This document shows, piece after piece, positions 32,173 through 40,634 of a stretch of DNA of 40,634 nucleotides. The stretch's first letter is position 1. Every line of letters begins with the position of its first letter. The notes below the pieces were generated by a model. That model was not told the DNA's origin. It searched no databases and saw only the letters and a list, made by a program, of their open reading frames with translations. A program made the translations under genes and the position numbers. Origin of the DNA: an uncultured Clostridia bacterium (GTDB taxonomy: Bacteria; Bacillota; Clostridia; Christensenellales; UBA1242); the NCBI GenBank assembly GCA_944349615.1, contig CALVNK010000003.1, forward strand, positions 1 through 40,634. Reading direction: 5' to 3'.

Positions 32173-33411
32173 ATGAAATTTAGATTTATACAAGAAATAC
32201 AAACTTTGTTAAATAAGGAACATGTAATTGAAGTCGATAATATGACAATAGTTGAACAACAGTTGGTAGCATCATTGTTATATCCTTATATAGAAGAAAC
32301 ATCTCAATCAGTTAAGTCATCAATAATAGATTCTTCAAAAATAATTAATCAATCATTTTATAAGAATGCTAAAGATGTTCATAATGATAAGTCTAAGGGT
32401 GGTGACAGAACATTATCAAATTTGCCAAATTGTGAAATAATGGCTTGTAAAAAAGTTGGTGCTAAAATTGTCACCGGTCTTGGTGAGAAAATAGAGGCAA
32501 GTTCAAAGCTAGTTGGACGTAAAATTTTTTTTGAGAATAAAGAGATGATGTGTGATTTGCATATCCATACAAATTGTTCTGATGGTGGCTTGGATCCATC
32601 ACTAATTTTAGAAAAAGCCGTTCAAGATGGGGTTAAAATTCTTTCCATTACAGATCATAACAATATAGATGCCTATAGCATATTAAAAAATGTTGCTCAT
32701 GGTGATATATTAATTATAAATGGTGTTGAATGTGATGTAAAATTCCAAGATAAAGATTTGCATATTTTAATGTATGGATTTGATTTGGAGAATAAACATA
32801 TCAAGCAGTTCTTTGGAAAAATACGAAAAGATGACATCAGTTCCTTTAGAAAAATGTTAAAAGAAGTGTGCCAAAAACATAGTTTAAATATATCCGAAAA
32901 AGATATATTAAAATTTGAAAAAGATAATGTATACTTTGATAAAGTTAGATTAAATAATTTTCTTTTTTCTTTAGGTTATGCCACTTCTCCAAGAGAAGCA
33001 TTTAATCTATTTACTAAAGATATTGTCGAAAAGAAAAGAAAGCAAGTAACGGCGGAAGAATTTTTCAAGCTTGCAAAACATTGTAATGCAATTACAATGT
33101 TGGCACATCCTATGAAATATACAGAAAATAAAAATGATTTAAATGAAATAAAATCTTTAATATTGGAACTACAAAAAATAGGTCTTACTGGCATAGAAGT
33201 CTTTAATAACCGCCAAACAAAAATGAATCAAGAAGATCTATTTAAGTTTGCTAAGGAAAATAATCTCGAGTACAGTGCAGGAAGTGATTTCCATTGCAAA
33301 ATAGGAGTTCAAGAAGAAAAAGAAATTGGTCATGTTTTATCACAAAAGATCACTTTAAATATGTTTAGTCCATCTCTCATTAAAACTTTTTTGTTGAGTT
33401 ATAAAAAATAA
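32173..33411 (+). CDS. PHP-domain phosphoesterase with unusual N-terminal domain
   Basis: 412 residues. From about residue 125 it is a PHP domain of the TrpH/YciV type: 'CDLHIHTNCSDGGLDP' (metal ligands at 130 and 132), 'LSITDHNNIDAY', 'INGVECDV', 'DLHILMYGFD', 'TMLAHPMKY' and 'YSAGSDFHCK'. Known relatives are metal-dependent phosphatases or 5'-3' exonucleases acting on nucleotides or RNA. The first 120 residues are not part of that fold and are not recognised; they include 'VEQQLVASLLYPYIEE' and a Lys-rich linker. Codons are more A/T-rich than in neighbouring genes, hinting at different origin. Start is predicted leaderless. Confidence 0.85.
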   Translation: MKFRFIQEIQTLLNKEHVIEVDNMTIVEQQLVASLLYPYIEETSQSVKSSIIDSSKIINQSFYKNAKDVHNDKSKGGDRTLSNLPNCEIMACKKVGAKIVTGLGEKIEASSKLVGRKIFFENKEMMCDLHIHTNCSDGGLDPSLILEKAVQDGVKILSITDHNNIDAYSILKNVAHGDILIINGVECDVKFQDKDLHILMYGFDLENKHIKQFFGKIRKDDISSFRKMLKEVCQKHSLNISEKDILKFEKDNVYFDKVRLNNFLFSLGYATSPREAFNLFTKDIVEKKRKQVTAEEFFKLAKHCNAITMLAHPMKYTENKNDLNEIKSLILELQKIGLTGIEVFNNRQTKMNQEDLFKFAKENNLEYSAGSDFHCKIGVQEEKEIGHVLSQKITLNMFSPSLIKTFLLSYKK

Positions 33412-33490
33412 TTGCTATATAATAAAATTAAAGAACAATGTTTACAAAAATAGATATTTAAAAGATAAACATTTTAATATTACATATTTG

Positions 33491-33519
33491 GAATATCGAA
33501 AGGTTTGCCTGCATAAATT
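33491..33519 (+). promoter_or_regulatory. sigma-E (mother-cell) type promoter of spoIVA
   Basis: GAATATC (33491-33497), 14-nt spacer, CATAAATT (33512-33519). Compared with the Bacillus sigma-E consensus GMATATT-N14-CATACANT, 6 of 7 and 6 of 7 defined bases match. It lies 25 nt upstream of the spoIVA start codon, with AGGAGG in between. Confidence 0.75.
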
Positions 33520-33544
33520 ATCTTGTCGCATAGGAGGCATAATT

Positions 33545-35020
33545 ATGGAAAAATTCCAAATTTATGATGATATTAAAACTCGTACTAATGGAGACATATA
33601 TATTGGGGTTGTTGGTCCTGTCAGAGTTGGCAAATCAACATTTATTACGCAGTTTATGAAGAAATTAGTACTTCCTAATATCACTGAAAAGAATTCAAAA
33701 GAAAGAACTATTGACGAACTTCCGCAAAGTGCCGATGGCAAGACAATCATGACAACTCAGCCACGCTTTGTGCCTAATGAAGCAGTTGCAATCCAAGTTG
33801 CTGGCGCTGACATGCGTGTAAGAATGATTGACTGTGTTGGCTATCTTGTCAACGGTGTCATGGGACACATAGAAGATGACAAACCTAGGCTTGTCAAGAC
33901 ACCTTGGTCAGAAGAAGAACTGCCTTTTGAACAGGCGGCAGAACTAGGTACAAACAAGGTCATCAACGAACATTCTACAATAGGTATCGTGCTTACCACT
34001 GATGGCTCAGTGACAGAAATTCCACGTTCAAACTATATAGAAGCCGAGGAACGTGTTGTACAAGAAATGAAATTATGCGGAAAACCATTCGTGATGGTAT
34101 TAAACTGCAAGTCGCCATCCTCTAGTGAAGCAAAAAAATTGTCAAATTCACTTTCTGAAAAATATGGAGTGCCTGTCATTGCTTTAAACGCACTTGAGCT
34201 TAAAGATGAAGATGTTGATAAAATATTTGAGAAAATCTTGATGGAATTCCCTGTTTCATCAATTCAAATAAGAATGCCAAACTGGCTTTGCGCACTTGAC
34301 TATAACAATGAAATAATCAGCGAAATTGCAACTGAAATGAGAAGAATTGGCGCAAATATGATTAAACTTAGTGACGCCGATAAAAATCATATTGCTTTTG
34401 AAGAAAGCGAAAATTTTGACCCTATTACCATCTCAGCTGTCAATGCAGGCAACGGTGTTGTCGAGTTTGATGTCATTCCAAAGGCAGACTTATTTTACAA
34501 AGTGCTTTCAAGTCAGTGCGGATACAATATTAAAGATGACTTTGCACTTATCAGCTATATCAAACAACTCGGCAAAGCCAAAGTTGAATATGACAAGATT
34601 AAGGATGCACTTGAGCAAGTTAAGCAGACGGGATATGGCATTGTTGAACCAAAACGCGATGACTTAGAACTTGGCGAACCTGAAATAATTAGACAGGGTG
34701 GAAGATATGGCGTCAAGATCAAGGCGACAGCTCCAAGTTTGCATATTATGAGAGTTGATGTTGAAACAGAAGTTACACCACTTGTTGGCACCGAAGACCA
34801 AAGCCAAGACCTTGCTAAAAATATTGTAGAGCAGTTTGAACAAGACCCTGTCGCTCTTTGGGATACAAATATTCTCGGCAAAAGTCTATACTCTCTTGTC
34901 GGCGACAATATAAACTCTAAGATCGTGACTATGCCAGTTGAAGCTCAACGCAAGATGAGAAAGACACTCTCTCGAATTGTCAATGAAGGCAAGGGCGGAG
35001 TGCTCTGCATATTGCTGTAA
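33545..35020 (+). CDS. spoIVA: Stage IV sporulation protein A (spore coat basement ATPase)
   Basis: 491 residues, almost exactly the Bacillus subtilis length. SpoIVA hydrolyses ATP to polymerise on the forespore surface as the base of the coat and is needed for cortex formation. It starts 'MEKFQIYDDIKTRTNGDIYIGVVGPVRVGKST' with the Walker A at 24-32, has 'MRVRMIDCVGYLVNGVMGH' (Walker B region) and 'NEHSTIGIVLTTDGSVTEI', and ends 'GKGGVLCILL', the typical C-terminus. AGGAGG precedes ATG 33545; a longer in-frame start at 33488 falls in the sigma-E promoter. It is monocistronic between that promoter and a strong terminator. Confidence 0.97.
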   Translation: MEKFQIYDDIKTRTNGDIYIGVVGPVRVGKSTFITQFMKKLVLPNITEKNSKERTIDELPQSADGKTIMTTQPRFVPNEAVAIQVAGADMRVRMIDCVGYLVNGVMGHIEDDKPRLVKTPWSEEELPFEQAAELGTNKVINEHSTIGIVLTTDGSVTEIPRSNYIEAEERVVQEMKLCGKPFVMVLNCKSPSSSEAKKLSNSLSEKYGVPVIALNALELKDEDVDKIFEKILMEFPVSSIQIRMPNWLCALDYNNEIISEIATEMRRIGANMIKLSDADKNHIAFEESENFDPITISAVNAGNGVVEFDVIPKADLFYKVLSSQCGYNIKDDFALISYIKQLGKAKVEYDKIKDALEQVKQTGYGIVEPKRDDLELGEPEIIRQGGRYGVKIKATAPSLHIMRVDVETEVTPLVGTEDQSQDLAKNIVEQFEQDPVALWDTNILGKSLYSLVGDNINSKIVTMPVEAQRKMRKTLSRIVNEGKGGVLCILL

Positions 35021-35139
35021 AAAATTGAAAGTGTATAAAAATCTGTAAAATTTAACAAAAATGCTAAAAATTTACAAAAAACACAAAAAAATTGTCGATT
35101 TTGATAAATTTTTACAAATTTGATAATAAAATGAATTTG

Positions 35140-35188
35140 AAGTCGAAATCATTGTTCCTAAGACGGAGGCAATATTTCGACTTTTTTT
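35140..35188 (+). terminator. Terminator of spoIVA
   Basis: AAGTCGAAAT and ATTTCGACTT form a perfect 10-bp stem, with an inner TTGTTCC/GGAGGCAA pairing in the loop, followed by a long T-run. Confidence 0.85.
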
Positions 35189-35311
35189 ATTTTTTTAAAA
35201 TTTATAGAATGGATTTTATCTTTGATAACAATTGTCTTTTAGATAAAAAATCTTTAATAATTTTACTATTCAATTTACTTTATAGAAAAAATTTGATATC
35301 ATATATTTGCT

Positions 35312-37519
35312 ATGGAATTCGATGAGAAAATTTTAAATGAAGAGCAGTTGCAACCACTCAAACAGACAGAAGGGGCAGTGCTTGTCACGGCAGGAGCAGG
35401 CAGTGGCAAGACCAGACTCTTGACTTATCGTGTTGCCTATCTGATAGAAGAAAAAGGAGTGTCGCCTTACAATATTTTGGCGATCACTTTTACCAATAAA
35501 GCATCAAATGAGATGAGAGAGCGTTTAATTCAAATGTTGCCACTTGCAAGCGAGATTTGGATATCGACTTTTCACTCAATGTGTGCCAAAATGCTGAGAA
35601 GAGATATTGACAAAATGCCACCATTCACGCGTGACTTTTCTATATACAGCGAAAGCGACAGTGAAAAAGTGTTGAAAGAGGTGTGCAGTGAGCTTGGTCA
35701 AGAAGATGATAAGTTTAGAAAGCGGGCAATGCATCATCTGTCAAATTATAAAAATGGAGTGCAAGAATTAGACGAATATCTATCTTCTCATGAAGATGAA
35801 TATAGTATGGACAAGATCGGCAATGCGATAAGATTGTATCAAGAAAAGTTGAAAAAATACAACGCGCTCGATTTTGACGATCTTCTTCAAAAGACCGTAC
35901 AACTTTTTGAAATGTGTCCGCAGGTTCTTTCCTATTATGCAAACAGATTTAGATATATTTTAGTTGACGAATTTCAAGATACCAACCTTATACAATACAA
36001 ACTCGTCAAGATGCTTGCAAATGTGCATGGCAATATCTTCGTTGTCGGCGATGAAGATCAGTGCATATATTCATGGCGGGGAGCAAACTTTCAAAACATA
36101 TTTAATTTTAAACGAGATTTTAGCGATGTGCATGTCTATAAACTCGAAAGAAATTATCGGTCAAGCAAAGAGATAATCCAGATAGCCAACAATGTCATAA
36201 AGAACAATCGACAGCGTCTTAATAAAAATATGTGGACGGATAAAGAAGAGGGCGAAAAACCCATTCTTTACAACGCGGTCGACGAGCGAGATGAGGCGCT
36301 ATTTGTAGCCAAAACAATCGAAAAGTTAAAAAGTCAAGGCTATAACTACAAGGATATGGCTGTACTTATGCGCATGAACTCACTCTCGCGAAATTTCGAA
36401 GAGGCATTTTTGTCCTATAACATTCCACATAGGATTTTCGGTGGCTTCAAATTCTATGAGCGTGCCGAGATAAGAATTGTAATTGGCTATCTTCGTCTTT
36501 TTACAAATCCCAAAGACGATGTTTCATTTGCTCGTATAATAAACTTTCCAAAGCGTGGAATAGGTGATGGAACGCTTGCTCGCCTTGCTCAAATTGATCC
36601 TAATAAATCACTGCTTGAAAATGCTTTATCTCCAGAATTTACGCAAAATCAAGCAATTTTTAAGAAATTTGCTGAATTTATTGCGATTTTTAAGAAATTA
36701 TCTATAGAAAAACAAAATCCGATCTCAAAATTTGTTGAAAAAGTTATCACTGAATTTAAGATCAAGAGTGCCTATAACATAAAAGATGAAGAAGATTTGA
36801 ATAGGGTGTATAATATAGAGCAGTTTATTCAATCTGTGCGCGAGTATGAAGCGCTCAATCCTGACAGCACACTTTCAGATTTTCTCGAAAGTATTACACT
36901 TTATTCCGATAATGATCAAATAGGTCAAGAAGGTCAGGTGACAATAGCGACAGTTCACGCAGTTAAAGGGCTTGAATTCAAAGTGGTGTTTGTTGTAGGG
37001 CTTGAAGAAGGGATCTTTCCTATTTCAAGGGCGCTCAATTCAAATTTTGAACTTGAAGAAGAACGCAGGCTTTGCTATGTGGCCTTGACTCGAGCAATGG
37101 AACGGCTTTATCTATCCTATGCTTCAAAAAGATATCTATACCACGAAAGTCAATTTCAGGTGCCAAGCAGATTTTGTAGAGAGATTGGACTTTTATCCCT
37201 TGAAAGACCAAAACCAAGGGTCAATGTTGACAGATTTAATTATGAAGATGGCTATAAACAAAATGTGCCAAACAAAATCGCAAATTCAAGCAAAGTTGAA
37301 TTATGGAATAAAAATATACTAAGTGAGAAAAAGGAAGAATACAAACCTAAAAAGGATGTGAGCATATATCAAGTAGGACAAAAAGTTGAACATCCAAAAT
37401 TTGGAGAAGGTATTATATTACAAATTTCATCTGATCATCTAGTTGGCGATATTGACTTTGAGAATTTTGGTAAAAAGAGTTTAATGCTTGAGCTGGCACC
37501 TTTGACTATAATCGAATAA
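35312..37519 (+). CDS. pcrA: ATP-dependent 3'-5' DNA helicase PcrA/UvrD
   Basis: 735 residues, the PcrA length. This superfamily 1A helicase works in nucleotide-excision repair and in clearing RecA filaments and stalled forks. Motifs: Q-motif 'LNEEQLQPLKQTEGAVLVTAGAGSGKT' with Walker A at 28-34, Ia 'ILAITFTNKASNEM', II 'ILVDEFQDTN', III 'VVGDEDQCIYSWRGAN', IV 'LERNYRSS', V 'VTIATVHAVKGLEF' and VI 'YVALTRA'. The C-terminal domain ends with the PcrA-type RNA-polymerase-binding fold 'VGQKVEHPKFGEGIILQI'. No ribosome-binding site is seen ahead of the ATG. ligA follows, the common Firmicutes pair. Confidence 0.96.
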   Translation: MEFDEKILNEEQLQPLKQTEGAVLVTAGAGSGKTRLLTYRVAYLIEEKGVSPYNILAITFTNKASNEMRERLIQMLPLASEIWISTFHSMCAKMLRRDIDKMPPFTRDFSIYSESDSEKVLKEVCSELGQEDDKFRKRAMHHLSNYKNGVQELDEYLSSHEDEYSMDKIGNAIRLYQEKLKKYNALDFDDLLQKTVQLFEMCPQVLSYYANRFRYILVDEFQDTNLIQYKLVKMLANVHGNIFVVGDEDQCIYSWRGANFQNIFNFKRDFSDVHVYKLERNYRSSKEIIQIANNVIKNNRQRLNKNMWTDKEEGEKPILYNAVDERDEALFVAKTIEKLKSQGYNYKDMAVLMRMNSLSRNFEEAFLSYNIPHRIFGGFKFYERAEIRIVIGYLRLFTNPKDDVSFARIINFPKRGIGDGTLARLAQIDPNKSLLENALSPEFTQNQAIFKKFAEFIAIFKKLSIEKQNPISKFVEKVITEFKIKSAYNIKDEEDLNRVYNIEQFIQSVREYEALNPDSTLSDFLESITLYSDNDQIGQEGQVTIATVHAVKGLEFKVVFVVGLEEGIFPISRALNSNFELEEERRLCYVALTRAMERLYLSYASKRYLYHESQFQVPSRFCREIGLLSLERPKPRVNVDRFNYEDGYKQNVPNKIANSSKVELWNKNILSEKKEEYKPKKDVSIYQVGQKVEHPKFGEGIILQISSDHLVGDIDFENFGKKSLMLELAPLTIIE

Positions 37520-37701
37520 AAAAGTCTTTATTTTGTTTAAAATTTAGCTTGCAAGGGCAAAAACAATGTAAAAATAAAAATAATTTATAAGCATCGTAAT
37601 TTTAAAAATAAAAGTAAAAAATGCAAAAAAACAATAAAAAATCTTAAATTTTTCGGTTTTTTAGTAAAATATTTGTCAATTTTTAATAAATGGAGTGATA
37701 A

Positions 37702-39669
37702 ATGGACGAGAAAGAAAGCAAGATCAAACTTATGCAAGAACTTATCAGCGAGATTGATAAGCACAACTATAATTATTATGTTTTAGACAATCCTACCATA
37801 TCGGACAGCGAGTATGATAAACTTTATTACAGCCTTGTCGATCTTGAAAAAGAAACAGGTATTATTTTGCCAAACTCTCCAACTCAAAGGGTTGGTGGAG
37901 ATGTGCTTGATAAGTTTGAAAAGAAAAGACATGTTGTGCCACTATATTCGCTAAGCAAGGTACGCGATTTTGATGATCTTACTAAGTGGGTGCATGATAT
38001 GCTTAAATTAAGTCCACATACAAAGTTTGCGCTTGAATATAAATTTGATGGACTGCAGGTGGTGGTTGAATATGACAATGGCAATTTTGTGAGTGCGACT
38101 ACTCGCGGAAATGGTACGATAGGCGAAGATGTTTCCTTGCAAGTCAAGACTATCAAATCTGTGCCACTTACAATTGCCTACAAAGGCAGGTTGATTGTGC
38201 AAGGCGAATGCATGATGACAAACAAAAACTTTGAAATTTATAATAGGACTGCCCAAGAAAAACTGAAAAATCCTAGAAATGCGGCAGCGGGTGCTGTAAG
38301 AAATTTAGATCCAAAGCAGACTGCAAAACGCAACCTTGACTATTTCTGCTACAGCATTTTGTATTGTCCTGAAAGGCATTTTGATACGCAGGAAGAAATG
38401 CATGAGTTTTTACAGCAAAACGGCTTTCAAACAGGGGAATATTTTAAAATATGCAAGGATGAAAGTGAACTTGTTGCAGAAATTGAAAAGGTTGATAAGA
38501 TAAAATCTGGCCTAGATGTCATGATAGACGGAATGGTCATTAAAATAAATGATACAAAATACAGAGATGAAATCGGCTTTACTGCAAAATTTCCTAGATG
38601 GGCAATGGCATATAAATTTGCAACGACTGAAGCGACAACTCTCTTAAAAAGTGTCACATGGCAGGTTGGTCGAAGTGGCAGAGTGACTCCTATTGCAAAT
38701 TTAGAGCCTGTCGAACTTGCCGGTGCGACCATCAGACGCGCAACGCTTAACAATATCGACGATATACGCAAAAAAGATATATATGAAAATGCCATGGTCT
38801 TCATAAGAAGAAGCAATGAAGTTATTCCAGAAATCATGGGACTTGCATCAAAAAACGAGAACTCAAGAAAAATTGAAATTCCATCTCGCTGTCCTTCTTG
38901 TAACAGTCTTTTGGTGCAAAAAGGTCCACTCCTTTTCTGCGAAAATCACTATGGCTGTCGCGAGCAAATTATAGATAGATTATCTCACTTTTGCAGTAGA
39001 AATGCATTCAATATTGAAGGTGTTTCTGAAAAATCGATAGAGGCATTTTATGAAAATCTAGAGGTAACTAAAGCAAGCGATCTATTCTTGCTCAAAGAAG
39101 AAGATCTATTAAAACTTGAAGGTTTTAAAGAAAAAAAGGCAAAAAATATGATAAATTCAATAGAAAACAGCAAAATTATTGAATTAAATCGCTTTTTGTT
39201 TGCTCTCGGCATCATTGAAGTTGGCAGTAAAACTGCTCGTGATATAGCAAGTCATTTTAAAACACTTACTGGTATTAAGAACGCAAGTTTAGAAAGCCTT
39301 GCCGAGATTGAAGATGTCGGAAACATAATCGCTCAAAACATATTTGATTTCTTCCGCGATCAAGAAAATTTGCAGGAAATAGACAGGCTGTTTAAATTAG
39401 GTGTCAAAATAAAAGAGGTTGAAATGGATCAAAAGAGCGATGTTTTAAAGGGAAAGACCATAGTAATAACAGGCACATTATCAAGACCAAGGGCGGACTT
39501 TGAGAGAATGATTGAAACGCACGGCGGAAAATCAAGCAGTAGTGTATCGGCAAAGACCGATTTCCTATTGCTCGGCGAAAATGCAGGCTCAAAACTTGAA
39601 AAGGCGAAATCTCTAGGAGTCAAAATCCTATCTGAACAAGATTTTTTAAAACTTTTAGATGAAAGTTAA
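37702..39669 (+). CDS. ligA: NAD-dependent DNA ligase LigA
   Basis: 655 residues. Seals nicks in replication and repair with NAD as cofactor. The N-terminal Ia domain has 'HNYNYYVLDNPTISDSEYDKLY', the adenylated lysine is K114 in 'EYKFDGLQ', followed by 'TRGNGTIGEDVS' and 'ARNAAAG'-type motif 'NPRNAAAGAVRNLDP'. An OB fold, a four-Cys zinc finger ('CPSC' and 'CENHYGC'), helix-hairpin-helix repeats and a C-terminal BRCT domain ('LKGKTIVITGTLSRPRADFERMIETHGGK') complete the family order. GGAG lies 7 nt before the ATG. The 182-bp gap after pcrA is AT-rich and shows no gene. Confidence 0.97.
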   Translation: MDEKESKIKLMQELISEIDKHNYNYYVLDNPTISDSEYDKLYYSLVDLEKETGIILPNSPTQRVGGDVLDKFEKKRHVVPLYSLSKVRDFDDLTKWVHDMLKLSPHTKFALEYKFDGLQVVVEYDNGNFVSATTRGNGTIGEDVSLQVKTIKSVPLTIAYKGRLIVQGECMMTNKNFEIYNRTAQEKLKNPRNAAAGAVRNLDPKQTAKRNLDYFCYSILYCPERHFDTQEEMHEFLQQNGFQTGEYFKICKDESELVAEIEKVDKIKSGLDVMIDGMVIKINDTKYRDEIGFTAKFPRWAMAYKFATTEATTLLKSVTWQVGRSGRVTPIANLEPVELAGATIRRATLNNIDDIRKKDIYENAMVFIRRSNEVIPEIMGLASKNENSRKIEIPSRCPSCNSLLVQKGPLLFCENHYGCREQIIDRLSHFCSRNAFNIEGVSEKSIEAFYENLEVTKASDLFLLKEEDLLKLEGFKEKKAKNMINSIENSKIIELNRFLFALGIIEVGSKTARDIASHFKTLTGIKNASLESLAEIEDVGNIIAQNIFDFFRDQENLQEIDRLFKLGVKIKEVEMDQKSDVLKGKTIVITGTLSRPRADFERMIETHGGKSSSSVSAKTDFLLLGENAGSKLEKAKSLGVKILSEQDFLKLLDES

Positions 39670-39725
39670 ATTTTATTAAAGGCTACAAGCTATCTTTATA
39701 TAAAGAATCTTAACTAAATCGTGAC

Positions 39726-39754
39726 TTGACAAATTTACATTAACATGATAGTAT
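39726..39754 (+). promoter_or_regulatory. sigma-A promoter of the 169-residue protein gene
   Basis: TTGACA (39726-39731), 17-nt spacer, TAGTAT (39749-39754). The leader of about 13 nt includes AGAGG. Confidence 0.75.
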
Positions 39755-39773
39755 ATACGAAGAGGAACTTGTT

Positions 39774-40283
39774 ATGAAAAAGAAAAATGATTTGAATATT
39801 GATCAAAAAATGCTAGCAGATGCTCTTATTAGTGGAGACTGGAATGCTGTTGCAATTGAAATTTTAGAAAAATCTAGAGATGATATGATCTATAAGTATA
39901 TTTTGTTTAACAAAAAGAAAAAACTGATGGAGTTTTTAAGTAGCGGTTTGGGCATTTTAAAATTTATGGGACTTAAGGCTTTGTTAATGCCACAGAATAT
40001 CTTTGGTATAGATGAAACAACTTATCGTCTTGTTGGTGCTATAACGCAAATTACAAGCATGACTGGTCAGTATTTGATAAATCAATGGATTGCAAAAAAT
40101 GATATTCCAGAAGGCAAACTAAAACTTATTATTGATAAGTTGAACAGTATAATACACGACAGAATAGGCGAAGAGATTTTTCCACAGCTTAAGCAAAAAC
40201 AGGACTTAGATCAAATTTTGCAAAGTGTAGAAGATGAACTTTCTAAAATAGATTTACCAGAAGGAGATAGAGATATAGATTAA
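39774..40283 (+). CDS. Hypothetical protein with central hydrophobic region
   Basis: 169 residues, not recognised. The N-terminal 50 residues are charged and helical, the middle ('FLSSGLGILKFMGLKALLMPQNIFG' to 'GAITQITSMTGQYLINQWIA') is hydrophobic and may be membrane-associated, and the C-terminal third is a charged helix ('KLIIDKLNSIIHDRIGEEIFPQLKQKQDLDQILQSVEDEL'). There is a clear promoter, an AGAGG site and a terminator, so it is a monocistronic gene. No domain or motif supports a function. Confidence 0.75.
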   Translation: MKKKNDLNIDQKMLADALISGDWNAVAIEILEKSRDDMIYKYILFNKKKKLMEFLSSGLGILKFMGLKALLMPQNIFGIDETTYRLVGAITQITSMTGQYLINQWIAKNDIPEGKLKLIIDKLNSIIHDRIGEEIFPQLKQKQDLDQILQSVEDELSKIDLPEGDRDID

Positions 40284-40321
40284 TATGTCTATGGTAAAAA
40301 TTTTATCTATAAAAATAAGAG

Positions 40322-40360
40322 ACTGATGTTGAATTAATTTAAAATCACATCAGTTTTTTT
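40322..40360 (+). terminator. Terminator of the 169-residue protein gene
   Basis: ACTGATGT and ACATCAGT form a perfect 8-bp stem followed by seven T. Confidence 0.85.
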
Positions 40361-40451
40361 ATAGTTTTTTCAAAATAGTAAAATTGATGCAAAAGAATAT
40401 CAATGCTGTTCTTTGTCAATCTCTAGTATTTTTGAAAATAAGTGAAAACAT

Positions 40452-40479
40452 TTGACAATTTGTAGTGGACATGTATAAT
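40452..40479 (+). promoter_or_regulatory. Strong sigma-A promoter near the window end
   Basis: TTGACA (40452-40457), 16-nt spacer, TATAAT (40474-40479): both hexamers match the consensus exactly, the best promoter in the window. Confidence 0.8.
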
Positions 40480-40485
40480 AGGTAT

Positions 40486-40634
40486 TGAAGATTAGATAAT
40501 ATATATAAAACAAATACTATGCTTAATTCGTGAGAGGATGACCTGCAAGAAACACGCCGACAAGGGAAAGGAGCTAAATTTTTTACATAGCAAATTTTGT
40601 CTTTTCGATATAAGCGCTTGGCAAAACATTTAAA
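40486..40634 (+). other. Start of an unidentified transcript, cut by the window edge
   Basis: About 150 nt follow the consensus promoter. The only open frame is 31 codons (40538-40633), and its GAGAGG touches the ATG, which is too close for a normal ribosome-binding site. The stretch 40530-40580 is richer in G and C than its surroundings (GAGAGGATGACC and AAACACGCCGAC), which suits a structured leader or small RNA. I could not match it to a known riboswitch, 6S, SRP, RNase P or tmRNA. Confidence 0.35.

Noticed and set aside
35092-35325. Open frame across the spoIVA terminator
   Set aside because: It reads through the 10-bp terminator stem and T-run, has a composition dictated by A/T richness and overlaps the pcrA start.

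Overview
The window reads as a low-GC Gram-positive chromosome segment, most likely from a spore-forming or formerly spore-forming Clostridia-type bacterium. Supporting this are a CIRCE-controlled hrcA-grpE-dnaK-dnaJ cluster, a full-length spoIVA with a good sigma-E-type promoter, strong Shine-Dalgarno sites, sigma-A promoters, lipobox proteins, and AT-rich spacers. No rRNA, tRNA, CRISPR array or integrase was recognised. The species cannot be named from the sequence alone.

Layout. 1-1.9 kb: the 3' end of a repeat-rich surface protein. 2.0-7.3 kb: the heat-shock operon, with a frameshifted cysteine-hydrolase gene between dnaK and dnaJ and a cysteine-rich N-terminal domain on GrpE. 7.3-11.1 kb: convergent rsmE, a Cys/Pro-rich small protein, a YkvI-like membrane protein, and an ABC permease/ATPase pair without a binding protein. 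11.2-19.25 kb: a compact, co-directional podovirus-like particle cluster with its own sigma-A promoter and terminator. It holds a small-terminase-like gene, a zinc-finger gene, portal, scaffold, major capsid, connector, nozzle-like beta protein and two holin-type proteins. It lacks a large terminase, integrase, repressor, endolysin and tail-fibre genes. 19.3-22.8 kb: two large lipoproteins on the minus strand. 23.1-26.2 kb: comEC-holA. 26.2-27.5 kb: a gene-free stretch of degenerate tandem repeats. 27.5-29.1 kb: a lipoprotein and a decayed flavodoxin gene. 29.4-31.9 kb: der-plsY, with plsY carrying a long acidic tail. 32.2-35.0 kb: a PHP phosphoesterase and spoIVA. 35.3-39.7 kb: pcrA and ligA. 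39.8-40.6 kb: a hypothetical gene and a strong promoter whose transcript runs off the window.

How the genes work together. The heat-shock genes form the HrcA-regulated DnaK chaperone machine. ComEC and HolA serve DNA uptake and replication, and PcrA and LigA serve repair and replication. PlsY makes lysophosphatidic acid. Der matures the 50S ribosomal subunit and RsmE methylates 16S rRNA. SpoIVA forms the base of the spore coat. The particle cluster looks like a coherent, undecayed expression unit and is the strongest candidate here for a domesticated or satellite capsid system.

Two patterns cut across the window. First, at least five genes (rsmE, ykvI-like, a lipoprotein gene, comEC and the PHP gene) have a -10 hexamer ending exactly 6 nt before the start codon, which predicts leaderless mRNAs. 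Second, there are several hairpin-rich, MITE-like non-coding elements (8.5, 15.8, 22.9 and 26.5-27.2 kb), and two of these share a sequence module.
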